Below are positions 1 through 7,921 of a stretch of DNA of 18,224 bases, piece by piece. The position numbers were made by a program, and so were the translations under genes. Under the pieces are notes generated by a model. That model had not been told where the DNA came from, did no database searches, and saw only the letters and a list, made by a program, of their open reading frames with translations. Each line of letters begins with the position of its first letter. Within the stretch, counting starts at the first letter, position 1. The DNA lies in the NCBI GenBank assembly GCA_003510215.1, contig DOKQ01000079.1:1-18224 (forward strand), given 5' to 3'. The DNA is from Erysipelotrichaceae bacterium. Its GTDB lineage: Bacteria; Bacillota_I; Bacilli_A; Erysipelotrichales; Erysipelotrichaceae.

Positions 1-1
1 C

Positions 2-469
2 AGTATTCATCTGACATCATCCGGATATGATGCATCAAACATTGCCCTGATCTATACGGTCATTGGTTTTGGTTCCTTTATGGCAGGGGTATCCATTTTA
101 ACCCTGGTTAAACCGTTGGGCTTTAAGCGGATGATGACGTTAGCTACTTTGCTTGTGCCCATCTCACTGCTGGGATTGACGACCATTCAGTCTACGATGA
201 TTTTTGTTCTTGGATTTCTTTTCGGATTAAGTTTTGATGCCGGTTGGGGTTTGATATTTCCTGTGGCCAGTCGCATTGCTCCGAAACATCCATCGACGTA
301 CCTGACGATGGTCAGTCTGACGATGTCTGTGGGAAGTGTTCTTTCAAGTCTACTTGCACCCTCGATGTTTCAATTGGGAGGGTTTTATCTGATTATGGCT
401 ATCTGTATTGGTGGGGTGTCCATTGCCTTTATTCTGTTGCAATCGATTCTAAAAGTAACCCATATATAA
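2..469 (+). CDS. MFS-type transporter, C-terminal part (5' end outside window)
   Basis: The frame is open from the first bases of the window to the TAA at 467-469, so this is the last ~155 residues of a longer membrane protein. The translation is almost entirely hydrophobic helices separated by short charged loops (for example a K-R-M-M loop after the first full helix). It contains helix pairs with Gly-rich packing (GFLFGLSFDAGWGLIFP), as in the C-terminal half of major facilitator transporters. The internal ATG at 80 lies inside a transmembrane stretch and is not a credible start. The substrate cannot be told from this part. The gene converges on rnhC and ends at the shared hairpin at 472-494. 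The family call is by general character rather than a signature motif. Confidence 0.65.
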   Translation, partial: SIHLTSSGYDASNIALIYTVIGFGSFMAGVSILTLVKPLGFKRMMTLATLLVPISLLGLTTIQSTMIFVLGFLFGLSFDAGWGLIFPVASRIAPKHPSTYLTMVSLTMSVGSVLSSLLAPSMFQLGGFYLIMAICIGGVSIAFILLQSILKVTHI

Positions 470-471
470 CA

Positions 472-494
472 AACCCCGAACAATGTTCGGGGTT
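472..494. terminator. Shared hairpin between the convergent MFS gene and rnhC
   Basis: AACCCCGAACA at 472-482 is the reverse complement of TGTTCGGGGTT at 484-494, giving a GC-rich stem of about 10 bp with a 1-3 nt loop. It begins 3 nt after the MFS stop, and the rnhC stop codon (minus strand, 493-495) overlaps its other end, so it can act on both strands. The T-tracts on either side are weak, so termination strength is uncertain. Confidence 0.7.
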
Positions 495-1413
495 AAATCA
501 TTTCTTTGGCTTTTTCTGTGTTTTTAAAGTGCATCTTTGCCACTTTGGCCAATGTCTGCATCCCATGTTTCTTAATGATCTCCACGGCTGCCTGATCGAC
601 GGCAGCTGAAGCTCCTTTGACCAATTTAACTTGGAAGGTTTCTTCCAGCTTTTGCAAAGAGATCAGAAAGTGATATCGGGCAATGATGGCGGCGATGGCA
701 ACGCCCAGATACTTTGATTCCGCTTTGGTTTCAAAGGTAAGTGGCTTAACAATTTCCTTCTGATCCTGAAGATATCGATAATAGGATGTTTCAGGGGTAA
801 ACTGATCAATGATGCTCTTGGGTTTAAAGTTGAGCTTTTTGTATAAATGGATATATGCCTGATTGTGCAGAATGGCTTTCAACTGATTCATATTGTAACG
901 TTGGTGCATCTGATTGTATTTGACATTGTCAAGAATTAGTACACTGTATTTGAATCGTTCCATTAGAGTGGGGCCTAAGGTCATGACGAGATCATCTGTC
1001 ATCTGTTTGCTATCTCTGATCGGAAGGTCGGATACACTGTTTTCACTATCAATGTAGGCAGCACAGACGACTATCGGTCCGAAGTAATCACCAGTTCCGA
1101 CTTCATCGCTTCCTGCGTGCGCAAAAAATGTCGAGTACTGACTCGCTGTTTTGACTTTATTGGTTTCGCCCTTCGTTTCAGCGGTTTTGATAGCCAAGCG
1201 CTCGTCAGATAAACCTTCGATTATCTGTAGAACCTGATCAGCATTCGGCCCCTGAATGACGATTTTTTTTGATGTGTAAACGGTTAAGGAAGCGCCCTCG
1301 GTTTTGATGAATAAACGTCCATAAGGGATAGGTTTATCAACGATCTCATCCTCGTAAACATGTTCAATCTTCCTGATGAGCACTTCACTTGCGGTAAGTG
1401 TGTAGGTTTTCAT
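493..1413 (-). CDS. rnhC: Ribonuclease HIII
   Basis: This 306-residue protein is a type 2 RNase H that cleaves the RNA strand of RNA-DNA hybrids (Okazaki primers, R-loops, misinserted ribonucleotides). The first ~85 residues are the N-terminal TBP-like substrate-binding domain of the HIII subfamily. The catalytic domain starts with GSDEVGTGDYFGP (about residues 101-113), which gives the acidic pair D103/E104. RDSKQM follows near 133-138, and the aspartate in SIIDQFTPE lies further on. The length fits the family (about 300 aa). The start at 1411-1413 (MKTYTL) is chosen because GGTGA lies 5 nt upstream at 1419-1423. An in-frame ATG 36 nt further out (1449) would add an unsupported 12-residue tail. 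It is divergent from cvpA, and their promoter regions overlap, matching the rnhC-cvpA-mutS2 neighbourhood known from Bacillus. Confidence 0.95.
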   Translation of the reverse strand: MKTYTLTASEVLIRKIEHVYEDEIVDKPIPYGRLFIKTEGASLTVYTSKKIVIQGPNADQVLQIIEGLSDERLAIKTAETKGETNKVKTASQYSTFFAHAGSDEVGTGDYFGPIVVCAAYIDSENSVSDLPIRDSKQMTDDLVMTLGPTLMERFKYSVLILDNVKYNQMHQRYNMNQLKAILHNQAYIHLYKKLNFKPKSIIDQFTPETSYYRYLQDQKEIVKPLTFETKAESKYLGVAIAAIIARYHFLISLQKLEETFQVKLVKGASAAVDQAAVEIIKKHGMQTLAKVAKMHFKNTEKAKEMI

Positions 1414-1443
1414 TAAAATCACCGTATACATTCTACCATAGAA

Positions 1444-1472
1444 TTGCACATTTGGTAAATTTGCTTTATGAT
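1444..1472 (+). promoter_or_regulatory. Promoter of the cvpA-mutS2-uvrC-murI cluster
   Basis: TTGCAC at 1444-1449 and TATGAT at 1467-1472 are separated by 17 bp, a good SigA-type arrangement with a 5/6 -10 box and a weaker -35 box. A poorer candidate on the opposite strand for rnhC (minus-strand TTTACC at 1459-1454, TAGAAT at 1435-1430, 18 bp apart) overlaps it. Confidence 0.55.
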
Positions 1473-1494
1473 AGTCTAGAAAGGTTGTGAAACA

Positions 1495-2175
1495 ATGGAA
1501 ATTCCAATGTCACTTTTTATGTGGATTAACCCACTCATCATCGGATTGGGGCTACTTTTTTTATACATCGGTTATAAGCAGGGCTTTTTACTTCAACTCT
1601 ATCAGTTGTTAAGTATGTTTGTGAGCTTATTTTTGGCTTGGCTGCTTTCTGCACCTTTTGCCAATCTGTTCACGTTGTATCAGGTGGATTTAGGTGATTT
1701 GTCAGGGAGTCCGGTTGAAACTGCGTTGAATCGTCAAATCAATACGGTGATTTGGTTTATCATTATTTTCATTGTGGTGTCCATTTTAATTGCCTTGTTT
1801 CGACCGATTGTCAAAGCCATTGGTAAATTGCCGGTCATATCAACGATCAATGGATTTTTTGGTCTGATTTTCGGATTTATCCGCTATTGGATTTGGATGC
1901 TTATTGTCTTGCTTATCCTGAGTTTCCCCCTGATTTCCAATGGGAATGATGTGGTTGAACAGACATGGCTTCGCTATATCAAAGAGGCCAATGCGGTAGT
2001 ATTGCAAATGATGCAGGAGCCTTTTGAGGAAAATGATGCGTTACAACAGTGGTTTTCCAATGAAGAGTTAACTGATGAACAGGCGTTTTCACTGAGAAGA
2101 TGGCTTGAGAAGCAAGGCTTGTCCGAAGAGGATATTACAGAATTTTTAGAAGGAGTTTTCAATCATGAATCCTGA
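1495..2175 (+). CDS. cvpA: CvpA family membrane protein
   Basis: The protein has 226 residues with hydrophobic segments at about 8-28, 32-55, 83-105 and 118-155. The first carries the Gly-rich pattern PLIIGLGLLFLYIGYKQGF, with the turn before helix 2 typical of CvpA/YshB proteins. The C-terminal ~60 residues are hydrophilic and acidic, making it longer than most relatives (about 160-190 aa). CvpA was named for colicin V production and has been linked to envelope integrity, but its biochemical role is unsettled. The start at 1495 is supported by AAAGG about 10 nt upstream; the ATG at 1507 has no ribosome binding site. Its last 11 nt overlap mutS2, which suggests translational coupling. Position between rnhC and mutS2 strongly supports the family call. 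Confidence 0.8.
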   Translation: MEIPMSLFMWINPLIIGLGLLFLYIGYKQGFLLQLYQLLSMFVSLFLAWLLSAPFANLFTLYQVDLGDLSGSPVETALNRQINTVIWFIIIFIVVSILIALFRPIVKAIGKLPVISTINGFFGLIFGFIRYWIWMLIVLLILSFPLISNGNDVVEQTWLRYIKEANAVVLQMMQEPFEENDALQQWFSNEELTDEQAFSLRRWLEKQGLSEEDITEFLEGVFNHES

Positions 2176-4459
2176 AGTTTATCATGTCTTGGAGTTTGAT
2201 GAAATCTTACAGCGCATTGCTTCCCTTGCGCATTTTTCGCTTGGAAAAAAACAGATTCTGGAATCGGAGCCACTGATGTCACGGTTAAAACTTCAACGTG
2301 AAAATCAGCTTGTAGGCGATGCATTGGCGATTTGTGTTCGTTATGGCATGCTTCCTTTTGGTGGCGTTCGTGATGTTTCCTCTGCTTTGATTAAAAGTAA
2401 GAAGCAAGGCATCGTAAGTGTGGAAGAAGCGGTTCATATTGGCCGATTGGGTCATGCAGTTAAGGCGATGAATCAGTTTATGGATAAAGTGGAGTTGAAA
2501 GTTGATTCGGTTCGGGATGTATTGGATTCCGTAGTGGTTTCTTCTACTCTGACAGCCCATATCGACCGCTGTTTTTCTTATCAGTATGAAGTGCTTGATC
2601 AGGCTTCACCTGAGCTTTCAAGTATTCGTTCACGATTACGGAAGATGGATGAGAAGATTTCTCGCGCTGTCAACCAGTTTATGTCGGCGAATGCGGCACA
2701 TCTAACAGATACAGTGACGACACTTCGTCATGACCGGACGGTCGTGATGGTTCGGGTGTCGGATAAAAATAAATTCAAAGGGGTAATTCATGGGGAGAGT
2801 GCATCTGGACAAACCGCCTTTGTGGAACCGGATTTTTTGCTTGCTCTAAATAATGAGAAGCAAATGCTTATTTCGATGGAAGAGGAAGAGATTGAGCGTA
2901 TTTTAATTGATGTAACTCAACGGATTGCTCTTGTGGCGGATCAGTATCTGGCTAACGTAGAAACATTGGGTAAGCTTGATGCCGTGTTTGCCAAGGGACA
3001 ATGGGGCAAGCTTCATGACGGTGTGATGACGACGATCGCGGATGAAGGAATCCATATCAAATATGCCAGACATCCACTGATTGATCCGAAGACTGTGGTG
3101 TCGAATACCTATCGGTTACTGCCACCGTATCATATGTTATTGATAACTGGTCCAAATACGGGTGGGAAGACGGTAAGTCTGAAAATTTTGGGACTGTTTA
3201 CGTTGATGTCTTATTGCAGTATTCCGGTGTTGGCAGAAGAAGCTTCCATTCAACTGTTTGATCAGTTGTTTGTGGATATTGGGGATGATCAGTCGATTGC
3301 CCAGTCATTATCCACGTTCTCATCACATTTGTCCAAGATTGCGCGGATAACGCAACATTGCACATCTTCTTCGCTTGTCTTACTTGATGAACTTGGGGGT
3401 GGGACCGATCCGATGGAAGGAGAAAGTCTGGCCATGGGAATTTTGGACTTTCTGCGTACCCGTCAGGTAAAAACGGTGTCTACAACCCATTACAATCGAT
3501 TGAAAGTATATGCGACCGAGCATCCGGAAATCCTGCTTGCTTCTGTATCCTTTGACCTTGAAAAACTTCAGCCGACGTATCGGTATGTGGAAGGTTTGGC
3601 GGGTCAGAGTTATGCTCTGGATATTGCGAAGCGCTTTGAGATTCCAATGGAAATTATTGACTATTCCTTGGCTATGAAGGAAAAGGGCAAAACAGATCAG
3701 CAACGTCTAATGGAGCAATTGGAGTTGGCCATCGCAAAGCAGAAGCGCGTGGAGGAAGAGTTGCTTCAGAAGGAGGTACAGTTAAATCAGTCCGCTCGCT
3801 CATTGGAAACGATGAAGCTGAAGTTTGAACAGGAAAAGGAACAGTTGCTTGAAGAAGCAAAGCAAAAAGCGGATGGAATTGTGAATGAGTTGTTTGATGA
3901 AGCTATGCTTTATCTTGAGCAGTTAAAAGAGAGCGAAAAACCACATCAGCGGATTGAAGCGATGAAGAAACTTGAAGAGTTATCGTCGATGCAGGCTGAG
4001 GTGGTTGAAGATGCGGATATTGTTGTGGGGGATCAGGTTCAGATTTTATCAACTCATCAGCTGGGTGAGGTGGTTGAGATTCGTGGCAATCAGGTGTCCG
4101 TGACGATTAGTGGCAAATTATTTCGCGTAAAGAAAAATCAGATTGCTAAGGCGAAGGTAAAAAAAGCAAAGAAAACGTTGAGCCGTTCGAGTGTTTCAAG
4201 TGCGATGACAGCGATCGCTTTGGAGTGCAATGTCATTGGTTTGCGTGTGGACGAAGCGCTGGTTGTGGTTGATAAGTATGTGGATGACTGTGTTTTGCAT
4301 CGAATTAAGACAGCCCGGATTATTCATGGGCATGGGACAGGTGCTTTGCGTACAGCTATCTGGCAGAAACTGAAGAATCATGCTTCGATTCAAGAGTTAC
4401 GCTTGGGTGGCCAGGGAGAAGGTGGCGTTGGAGCAACGGTCATCGTGTTTAAGGGTTAG
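2165..4459 (+). CDS. mutS2: Endonuclease MutS2 / ribosome-rescue ATPase
   Basis: This 764-residue MutS-family ATPase lacks the mismatch-recognition domain of MutS. Visible parts are a helical core, the Walker A GPNTGGKT at 329-336, Walker B LLDELGGGTDP at about 406-416, and a long charged coiled coil at roughly 500-600. A KOW/SH3-like segment follows near 615-660, then a C-terminal Smr domain with IIHGHGTGALR around 719-729. The usual LDLRG-like Smr motif reads NVIGLRVDEA here, a variant I recall from Clostridia. MutS2 proteins have been assigned roles in suppressing recombination and, in Bacillus subtilis, in splitting collided ribosomes. The start codon overlaps the cvpA end and has GGAG 9 nt upstream. 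The stop is 1 nt before the uvrC ATG. Confidence 0.96.
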   Translation: MNPEVYHVLEFDEILQRIASLAHFSLGKKQILESEPLMSRLKLQRENQLVGDALAICVRYGMLPFGGVRDVSSALIKSKKQGIVSVEEAVHIGRLGHAVKAMNQFMDKVELKVDSVRDVLDSVVVSSTLTAHIDRCFSYQYEVLDQASPELSSIRSRLRKMDEKISRAVNQFMSANAAHLTDTVTTLRHDRTVVMVRVSDKNKFKGVIHGESASGQTAFVEPDFLLALNNEKQMLISMEEEEIERILIDVTQRIALVADQYLANVETLGKLDAVFAKGQWGKLHDGVMTTIADEGIHIKYARHPLIDPKTVVSNTYRLLPPYHMLLITGPNTGGKTVSLKILGLFTLMSYCSIPVLAEEASIQLFDQLFVDIGDDQSIAQSLSTFSSHLSKIARITQHCTSSSLVLLDELGGGTDPMEGESLAMGILDFLRTRQVKTVSTTHYNRLKVYATEHPEILLASVSFDLEKLQPTYRYVEGLAGQSYALDIAKRFEIPMEIIDYSLAMKEKGKTDQQRLMEQLELAIAKQKRVEEELLQKEVQLNQSARSLETMKLKFEQEKEQLLEEAKQKADGIVNELFDEAMLYLEQLKESEKPHQRIEAMKKLEELSSMQAEVVEDADIVVGDQVQILSTHQLGEVVEIRGNQVSVTISGKLFRVKKNQIAKAKVKKAKKTLSRSSVSSAMTAIALECNVIGLRVDEALVVVDKYVDDCVLHRIKTARIIHGHGTGALRTAIWQKLKNHASIQELRLGGQGEGGVGATVIVFKG

Positions 4460-4460
4460 T

Positions 4461-6221
4461 ATGTTTAAGGAGAAAATTTCAAGTTTGCCCCTAGCTCCGG
4501 GTTGTTATCTGATGAAAAATAGAGATAACGAAGTGATCTATGTGGGGAAGGCTAAAAAACTTAAGAACCGTGTGAGCTCATATTTCACGGGGGTTCATAA
4601 TGGGAAAACGCAGAAGATGGTTTCCCAGGTAGCGGATTTCGATATTATTGTGACGAGCAGTGAAAAGGAAGCGTTGCTTCTTGAGATTAATCTGATTAAG
4701 GAGCATCGTCCGCGGTTCAATATTATGTTTATGGATGATAAGTCTTATCCATATATTAAGATTTCAAATGAACCGTATCCTCGATTGCAGGTGGTGAGGG
4801 ATCGGAAGAAGGATAAGAAGGCTAAGTATTTTGGGCCGTATCCAGATGCCAAGGCGGCACGCGACACGATGGCTTTACTGAATGATTTGTATCCAATTCG
4901 CAAATGTAAGACGATGCCTAAAAAGGTGTGTCTGTATTACCACATTCATCAGTGTGTAGGGCCATGTCAGTTCAAGATTGATGAAGATGTGTATGAGGGT
5001 ATGATGAATGAAATTGTGTCGTTTTTAAGTGGTGATAATAAGGCTCAGATTCGCAAGCTGGAGCAACAGTTAAAAGAGGCCGTGTCTTTACTTGAGTTTG
5101 AGAAAGCCGCTGACATTCGGGATAAAATGAAGGCGATTGAACATATCAGTGAACATGTGTTTGTTCAAGCGTCCGGAAGGTCCAATCAGGATGTCTTTGG
5201 GATTGCTTCGAAGCATGGTGTGGTTGCGATTGTGGGTTTTATGGTTCGTGAGGGAAAACTGATTGAGAAGACGACGTATATGAAGTCGACGATTGAGGAT
5301 GATGCGGATGCTTTGTCTTCCTATCTGATTCAGTATTATCAGAGTCAGCCTAAGCCTAAGGAAGTTTTATTGCCGGAAATCATTGATGCACCGCTTATTT
5401 CTGAGGTATTATCCGTGAAGGCTATTGTCCCACAGCGTGGGGATAAGTTGAAACTTGTGGCGATGGCCAGTGAAAATGCGGGGACGATGCTCGATGTGAA
5501 ATTTGATTCGCTGATGAAGCGGGAGGATTTTGAGGTTCGCGCTTTGTCTTCACTTAAAGAGTTGCTTCACGTGGACTCGGTAGATCGCATTGAATTATTT
5601 GATAACTCGCATACTTCAGGTAGTTTTACGGTTGCGGGTATGGTTGTCTTTGAGGATGGAAAACCGAAGCGTAGTGATTATCGTAAGTATCGGTTGCATC
5701 AGGAAAATAATGATGTGGAATCGATGAAAGAAGTGTTATATCGACGGCTGGTCCGTGGATTAAAAGAGAAAACCCGGATGCCGGATGTCATTGTGGTGGA
5801 TGGTGGCGCGTTGCAGGTATCAGCAGCTTTAGAAATACGTCAGATGTTGCATCTGACCATGCCCGTTGTGGGGTTGGTTAAGGATTCGAAGCATCAGACA
5901 CGAGGGATTGTGTTAGAGTCACTTGAGATCATTGAGGGAATTGCGGATGATCCACTGATGCTCTTGTTTGCTTCGATGCAGGATGAGGTCCATCGCTTTG
6001 CAATCAGTTATCATCGTCAGCTTCGTTCAAAGGCGATGACTCGCTCACTGCTTGACGAGGTTGAGGGGATTGGTCCTAAGCGTAAAAAGGAATTACTCGC
6101 TCATTTTGGTTCTTTAAGGGCCATCAAGGAAGCTGATGTGGATGCATTGTCTGAGGTGTTGCCCAGAGCGGTTGCACAGAATCTTAAGGAGTTTTTAGAG
6201 AGGATGAAGGAGGAACTATGA
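4461..6221 (+). CDS. uvrC: Excinuclease ABC subunit C
   Basis: UvrC (586 aa) makes the two incisions around a lesion in UvrABC nucleotide excision repair. The N-terminal GIY-YIG nuclease appears as GCY (14-16) and YVG (27-29). Four cysteines at 149, 157, 165 and 169 match the spacing of the UvrC iron-sulfur cluster. A UVR helical hairpin that binds UvrB covers about 195-232. The RNase H-like 5' nuclease domain contains FDNSH (380-384, Asp381) and VVDGG, and the C-terminus has a helix-hairpin-helix (EGIGPKRKKELL). The start at 4461 gives the canonical N-terminus 1 nt after the mutS2 stop. A longer frame beginning at 4380 would lie inside mutS2 and is rejected. AAGG about 6 nt upstream is a modest ribosome binding site, consistent with coupling to mutS2. 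Confidence 0.97.
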   Translation: MFKEKISSLPLAPGCYLMKNRDNEVIYVGKAKKLKNRVSSYFTGVHNGKTQKMVSQVADFDIIVTSSEKEALLLEINLIKEHRPRFNIMFMDDKSYPYIKISNEPYPRLQVVRDRKKDKKAKYFGPYPDAKAARDTMALLNDLYPIRKCKTMPKKVCLYYHIHQCVGPCQFKIDEDVYEGMMNEIVSFLSGDNKAQIRKLEQQLKEAVSLLEFEKAADIRDKMKAIEHISEHVFVQASGRSNQDVFGIASKHGVVAIVGFMVREGKLIEKTTYMKSTIEDDADALSSYLIQYYQSQPKPKEVLLPEIIDAPLISEVLSVKAIVPQRGDKLKLVAMASENAGTMLDVKFDSLMKREDFEVRALSSLKELLHVDSVDRIELFDNSHTSGSFTVAGMVVFEDGKPKRSDYRKYRLHQENNDVESMKEVLYRRLVRGLKEKTRMPDVIVVDGGALQVSAALEIRQMLHLTMPVVGLVKDSKHQTRGIVLESLEIIEGIADDPLMLLFASMQDEVHRFAISYHRQLRSKAMTRSLLDEVEGIGPKRKKELLAHFGSLRAIKEADVDALSEVLPRAVAQNLKEFLERMKEEL

Positions 6222-6994
6222 ATCAGTTACCTATTGGCATTGTGGATTCGGGGCTGGGAGGCTATTCGATTTACCATGCATTACAGACTCGTTTTCCGAC
6301 TTCGTCGTGGTTGTTTCTGGCGGATCAGATTCATGCCCCTTATGGAGATAAGTCGAAGGAAGAAATCATTGAAATTATGATTGGAAATGTGAGCTGGATG
6401 AGACAACTTGGTATCAGGGAAGTGCTGTTGGCATGCAATACAGCGAGCAGTAATGCATTGGATAGCTTGCGTCATACTTTTGCGGACATGACGTTTTATG
6501 GTATTATCGATGTAACCGTATCACCCTTAAGTCATCAGAAGAGGGTGGGAGTTCTTGCGACGGAAGCGACCGTCCGTTCCGGTGCGTATACCCAATCCAT
6601 TGCTAAGTCGCATCCAGAAATGGATGTGGTGGAAGTGAGTGCTAAACCACTGGTCGGTTTGATTGAGTCGTTAAGTGATGTGCAAGTGATTGAGGCGTAT
6701 TTAAGGAGTCTTTTGTCTTCGTTGAGTGTTTTGGATACGCTGATTCTTGGTTGTACACATTATCCGATTATCAAGCCGGTGATTGAGTCGGTGTTTGATG
6801 TGAAGACTATGGATTCCATTGATCCAATCCTTCATCTTTTCTCAACGAAGACTTTGGCTGAAGGCAAGAGTTGGGTTGTAACAAGCAAGCATCCAACATA
6901 TCTGAAAGAGCAGATTCACCGTTTGTTTCAAGTTGATGAGACGGTGTTTTCCAAAGAAGAGGTGAGTCCATTTGAAATTAGTCATTGTCAGTGA
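6218..6994 (+). CDS. murI: Glutamate racemase
   Basis: MurI interconverts L- and D-glutamate and supplies D-Glu for peptidoglycan. The 258-residue protein has the N-terminal IGIVDSGLGG motif, the first catalytic cysteine C73 in LACNTASSNA and the second, C179, in LGCTHYP. All are hallmarks of cofactor-independent racemases. It overlaps uvrC by 4 nt (ATGA), and AAGGAGG lies just upstream of the ATG, so initiation should be efficient. Its 3' end overlaps the next gene by 23 nt. The presence of this gene argues for a walled organism rather than a Mollicute. Confidence 0.97.
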   Translation: MNQLPIGIVDSGLGGYSIYHALQTRFPTSSWLFLADQIHAPYGDKSKEEIIEIMIGNVSWMRQLGIREVLLACNTASSNALDSLRHTFADMTFYGIIDVTVSPLSHQKRVGVLATEATVRSGAYTQSIAKSHPEMDVVEVSAKPLVGLIESLSDVQVIEAYLRSLLSSLSVLDTLILGCTHYPIIKPVIESVFDVKTMDSIDPILHLFSTKTLAEGKSWVVTSKHPTYLKEQIHRLFQVDETVFSKEEVSPFEISHCQ

Positions 6995-7436
6995 TAATCA
7001 CGGCCGTAGGGACGTGTTAAAACGAATTGTTGGTGAACATCCGGATGCGGATGCTTTCCTTCATGCGGGTGATAGTGAGATGCCTGAAGATGAGTTGCGC
7101 CCATTTGTCAGTGTAACGGGAAATAATGATATGTATTATCCACATCCACAACTGCGAGTGCTAGAGTACGATAACTTCAAGGTACTGCTGATTCATAGCC
7201 ATCAGTTTCTGATGTTCAAACGAGCGGAGAAACTGGTTAACAAGGCACATCAGTTAGGCTGTCGGATTGTGGTCTTTGGTCATACCCACGTATTTGAGCA
7301 TACCCAAATTTCCGGAGTTCATCTAATCAACCCTGGTTCAACCTATTACAATCGTGATGGTAAACGCCCTTGCTATGCGGTTGTAACCATCGAGAATCAC
7401 GGGAAAGATGTTACGGTTGTGCGTGTTGAGTTGTAA
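6972..7436 (+). CDS. YfcE/MJ0936 family metallophosphoesterase (YsnB-type)
   Basis: The 154-residue protein is a small calcineurin-like phosphoesterase. Metal-binding motifs appear in order: SDNHG (D8, H10), HAGDSE (D34), GNND (50-53), IHSH (74-77) and FGHTH (102-106). Relatives hydrolyse phosphodiester bonds of unknown physiological substrates. The start is TTG at 6972, inside the end of murI, preceded by GAGGTGA at a good distance. No ATG gives the conserved N-terminus. In Bacillus a homologue (ysnB) also sits close to the glutamate racemase gene racE, normally with the nucleotide pyrophosphatase ysnA, which is missing here. I saw no terminator after this gene, so some readthrough toward the toxin-antitoxin pair is possible. 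Confidence 0.9.
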   Translation: MKLVIVSDNHGRRDVLKRIVGEHPDADAFLHAGDSEMPEDELRPFVSVTGNNDMYYPHPQLRVLEYDNFKVLLIHSHQFLMFKRAEKLVNKAHQLGCRIVVFGHTHVFEHTQISGVHLINPGSTYYNRDGKRPCYAVVTIENHGKDVTVVRVEL

Positions 7437-7543
7437 TCATTGATCTTATTTGAAGGTAGAGTCAAAACGATGTTCTATTTTGATGAGGAGTTCTCAAGTT
7501 GACAACGTATAAAGTTATTGGGAAGTAAAGTACAAAAAATAAC

Positions 7544-7571
7544 TTGAAATATTGGTTAAAACCAATATAAT
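7544..7571 (+). promoter_or_regulatory. Promoter of the HigBA-type pair with palindromic operator
   Basis: TTGAAA at 7544-7549 and TATAAT at 7566-7571 are 16 bp apart, close to consensus. The spacer is filled by a perfect inverted repeat: ATATTGGTT at 7549-7557, two bases, AACCAATAT at 7560-7568. It overlaps the edges of both promoter boxes, where a bound XRE antitoxin would block RNA polymerase. Self-repression is inferred from the known behaviour of such pairs. Confidence 0.75.
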
Positions 7572-7588
7572 ATTTGTGAGGGAAGAGA

Positions 7589-7879
7589 ATGATATGCATC
7601 ATAAAATATATTGATGAGGTTGAGTTTTTTGAGTCTTTAAGCCATGCAAGTGATAAATTAAGAGCCAAAGTGCTAAAAACTCTACTAAGTATTGAACGTA
7701 TGGGGCTAATAGTGGTTGACATAGATTCGTTAAAAGATGGACTTTTCGAAATCCGAGTTAAACACGACAGTAATATATTTAGAGTTATATTTTTCTGTGA
7801 CCATGTGCAAAGATCTTGCATTGTTGTTACACATGGTTTTGTAAAAAAAGCCAAAAAACACCACGTAGGGAGCTCTTGA
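7589..7879 (+). CDS. higB: Gp49/HigB-family toxin, frame interrupted near the C-terminus
   Basis: The uninterrupted frame gives 96 residues starting after GAGGGAA (7579-7585). The segment DGLFEIRVKHDSNIFRVIFF (50-69) followed by VVTHGFVKK (79-87) is typical of Gp49-like/HigB toxins of the RelE fold, which cleave mRNA on the ribosome. Relatives continue after HGFVKK with a K-T-P motif and a basic helix. Here the frame instead gives AKKHHVGSS and stops. In the -1 frame after the A7 run at 7843-7849 the expected tail appears: SQKTPRRELLKARKRYKEY and on to a TGA at 7948-7950. The resulting protein would be 120 aa, the usual family size, overlapping the antitoxin start by 29 nt. This is a programmed -1 frameshift, a recent inactivating deletion of one A, or a sequencing error. 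The region is AT-richer than its neighbours, suggesting acquisition. Confidence 0.75.
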   Translation: MICIIKYIDEVEFFESLSHASDKLRAKVLKTLLSIERMGLIVVDIDSLKDGLFEIRVKHDSNIFRVIFFCDHVQRSCIVVTHGFVKKAKKHHVGSS

Positions 7880-7921
7880 AAGCAAGGAAACGATATAAAG
7901 AATATAAGGAGGGATATATAA

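Noticed and set aside
4380..4460. 27-codon N-terminal extension of uvrC
   Set aside because: It lies inside the mutS2 Smr domain and is not UvrC-like; the canonical UvrC N-terminus begins at 4461.
7499..7527. TTGACA at 7499-7504 as a second promoter for the toxin gene
   Set aside because: No acceptable -10 box follows at 16-18 bp; the promoter at 7544-7571 is far better.
7462..7854. 130-aa minus-strand frame opposite the toxin gene
   Set aside because: It lies antisense to higB and its promoter, lacks a sensible ribosome binding site and has no recognisable protein pattern.
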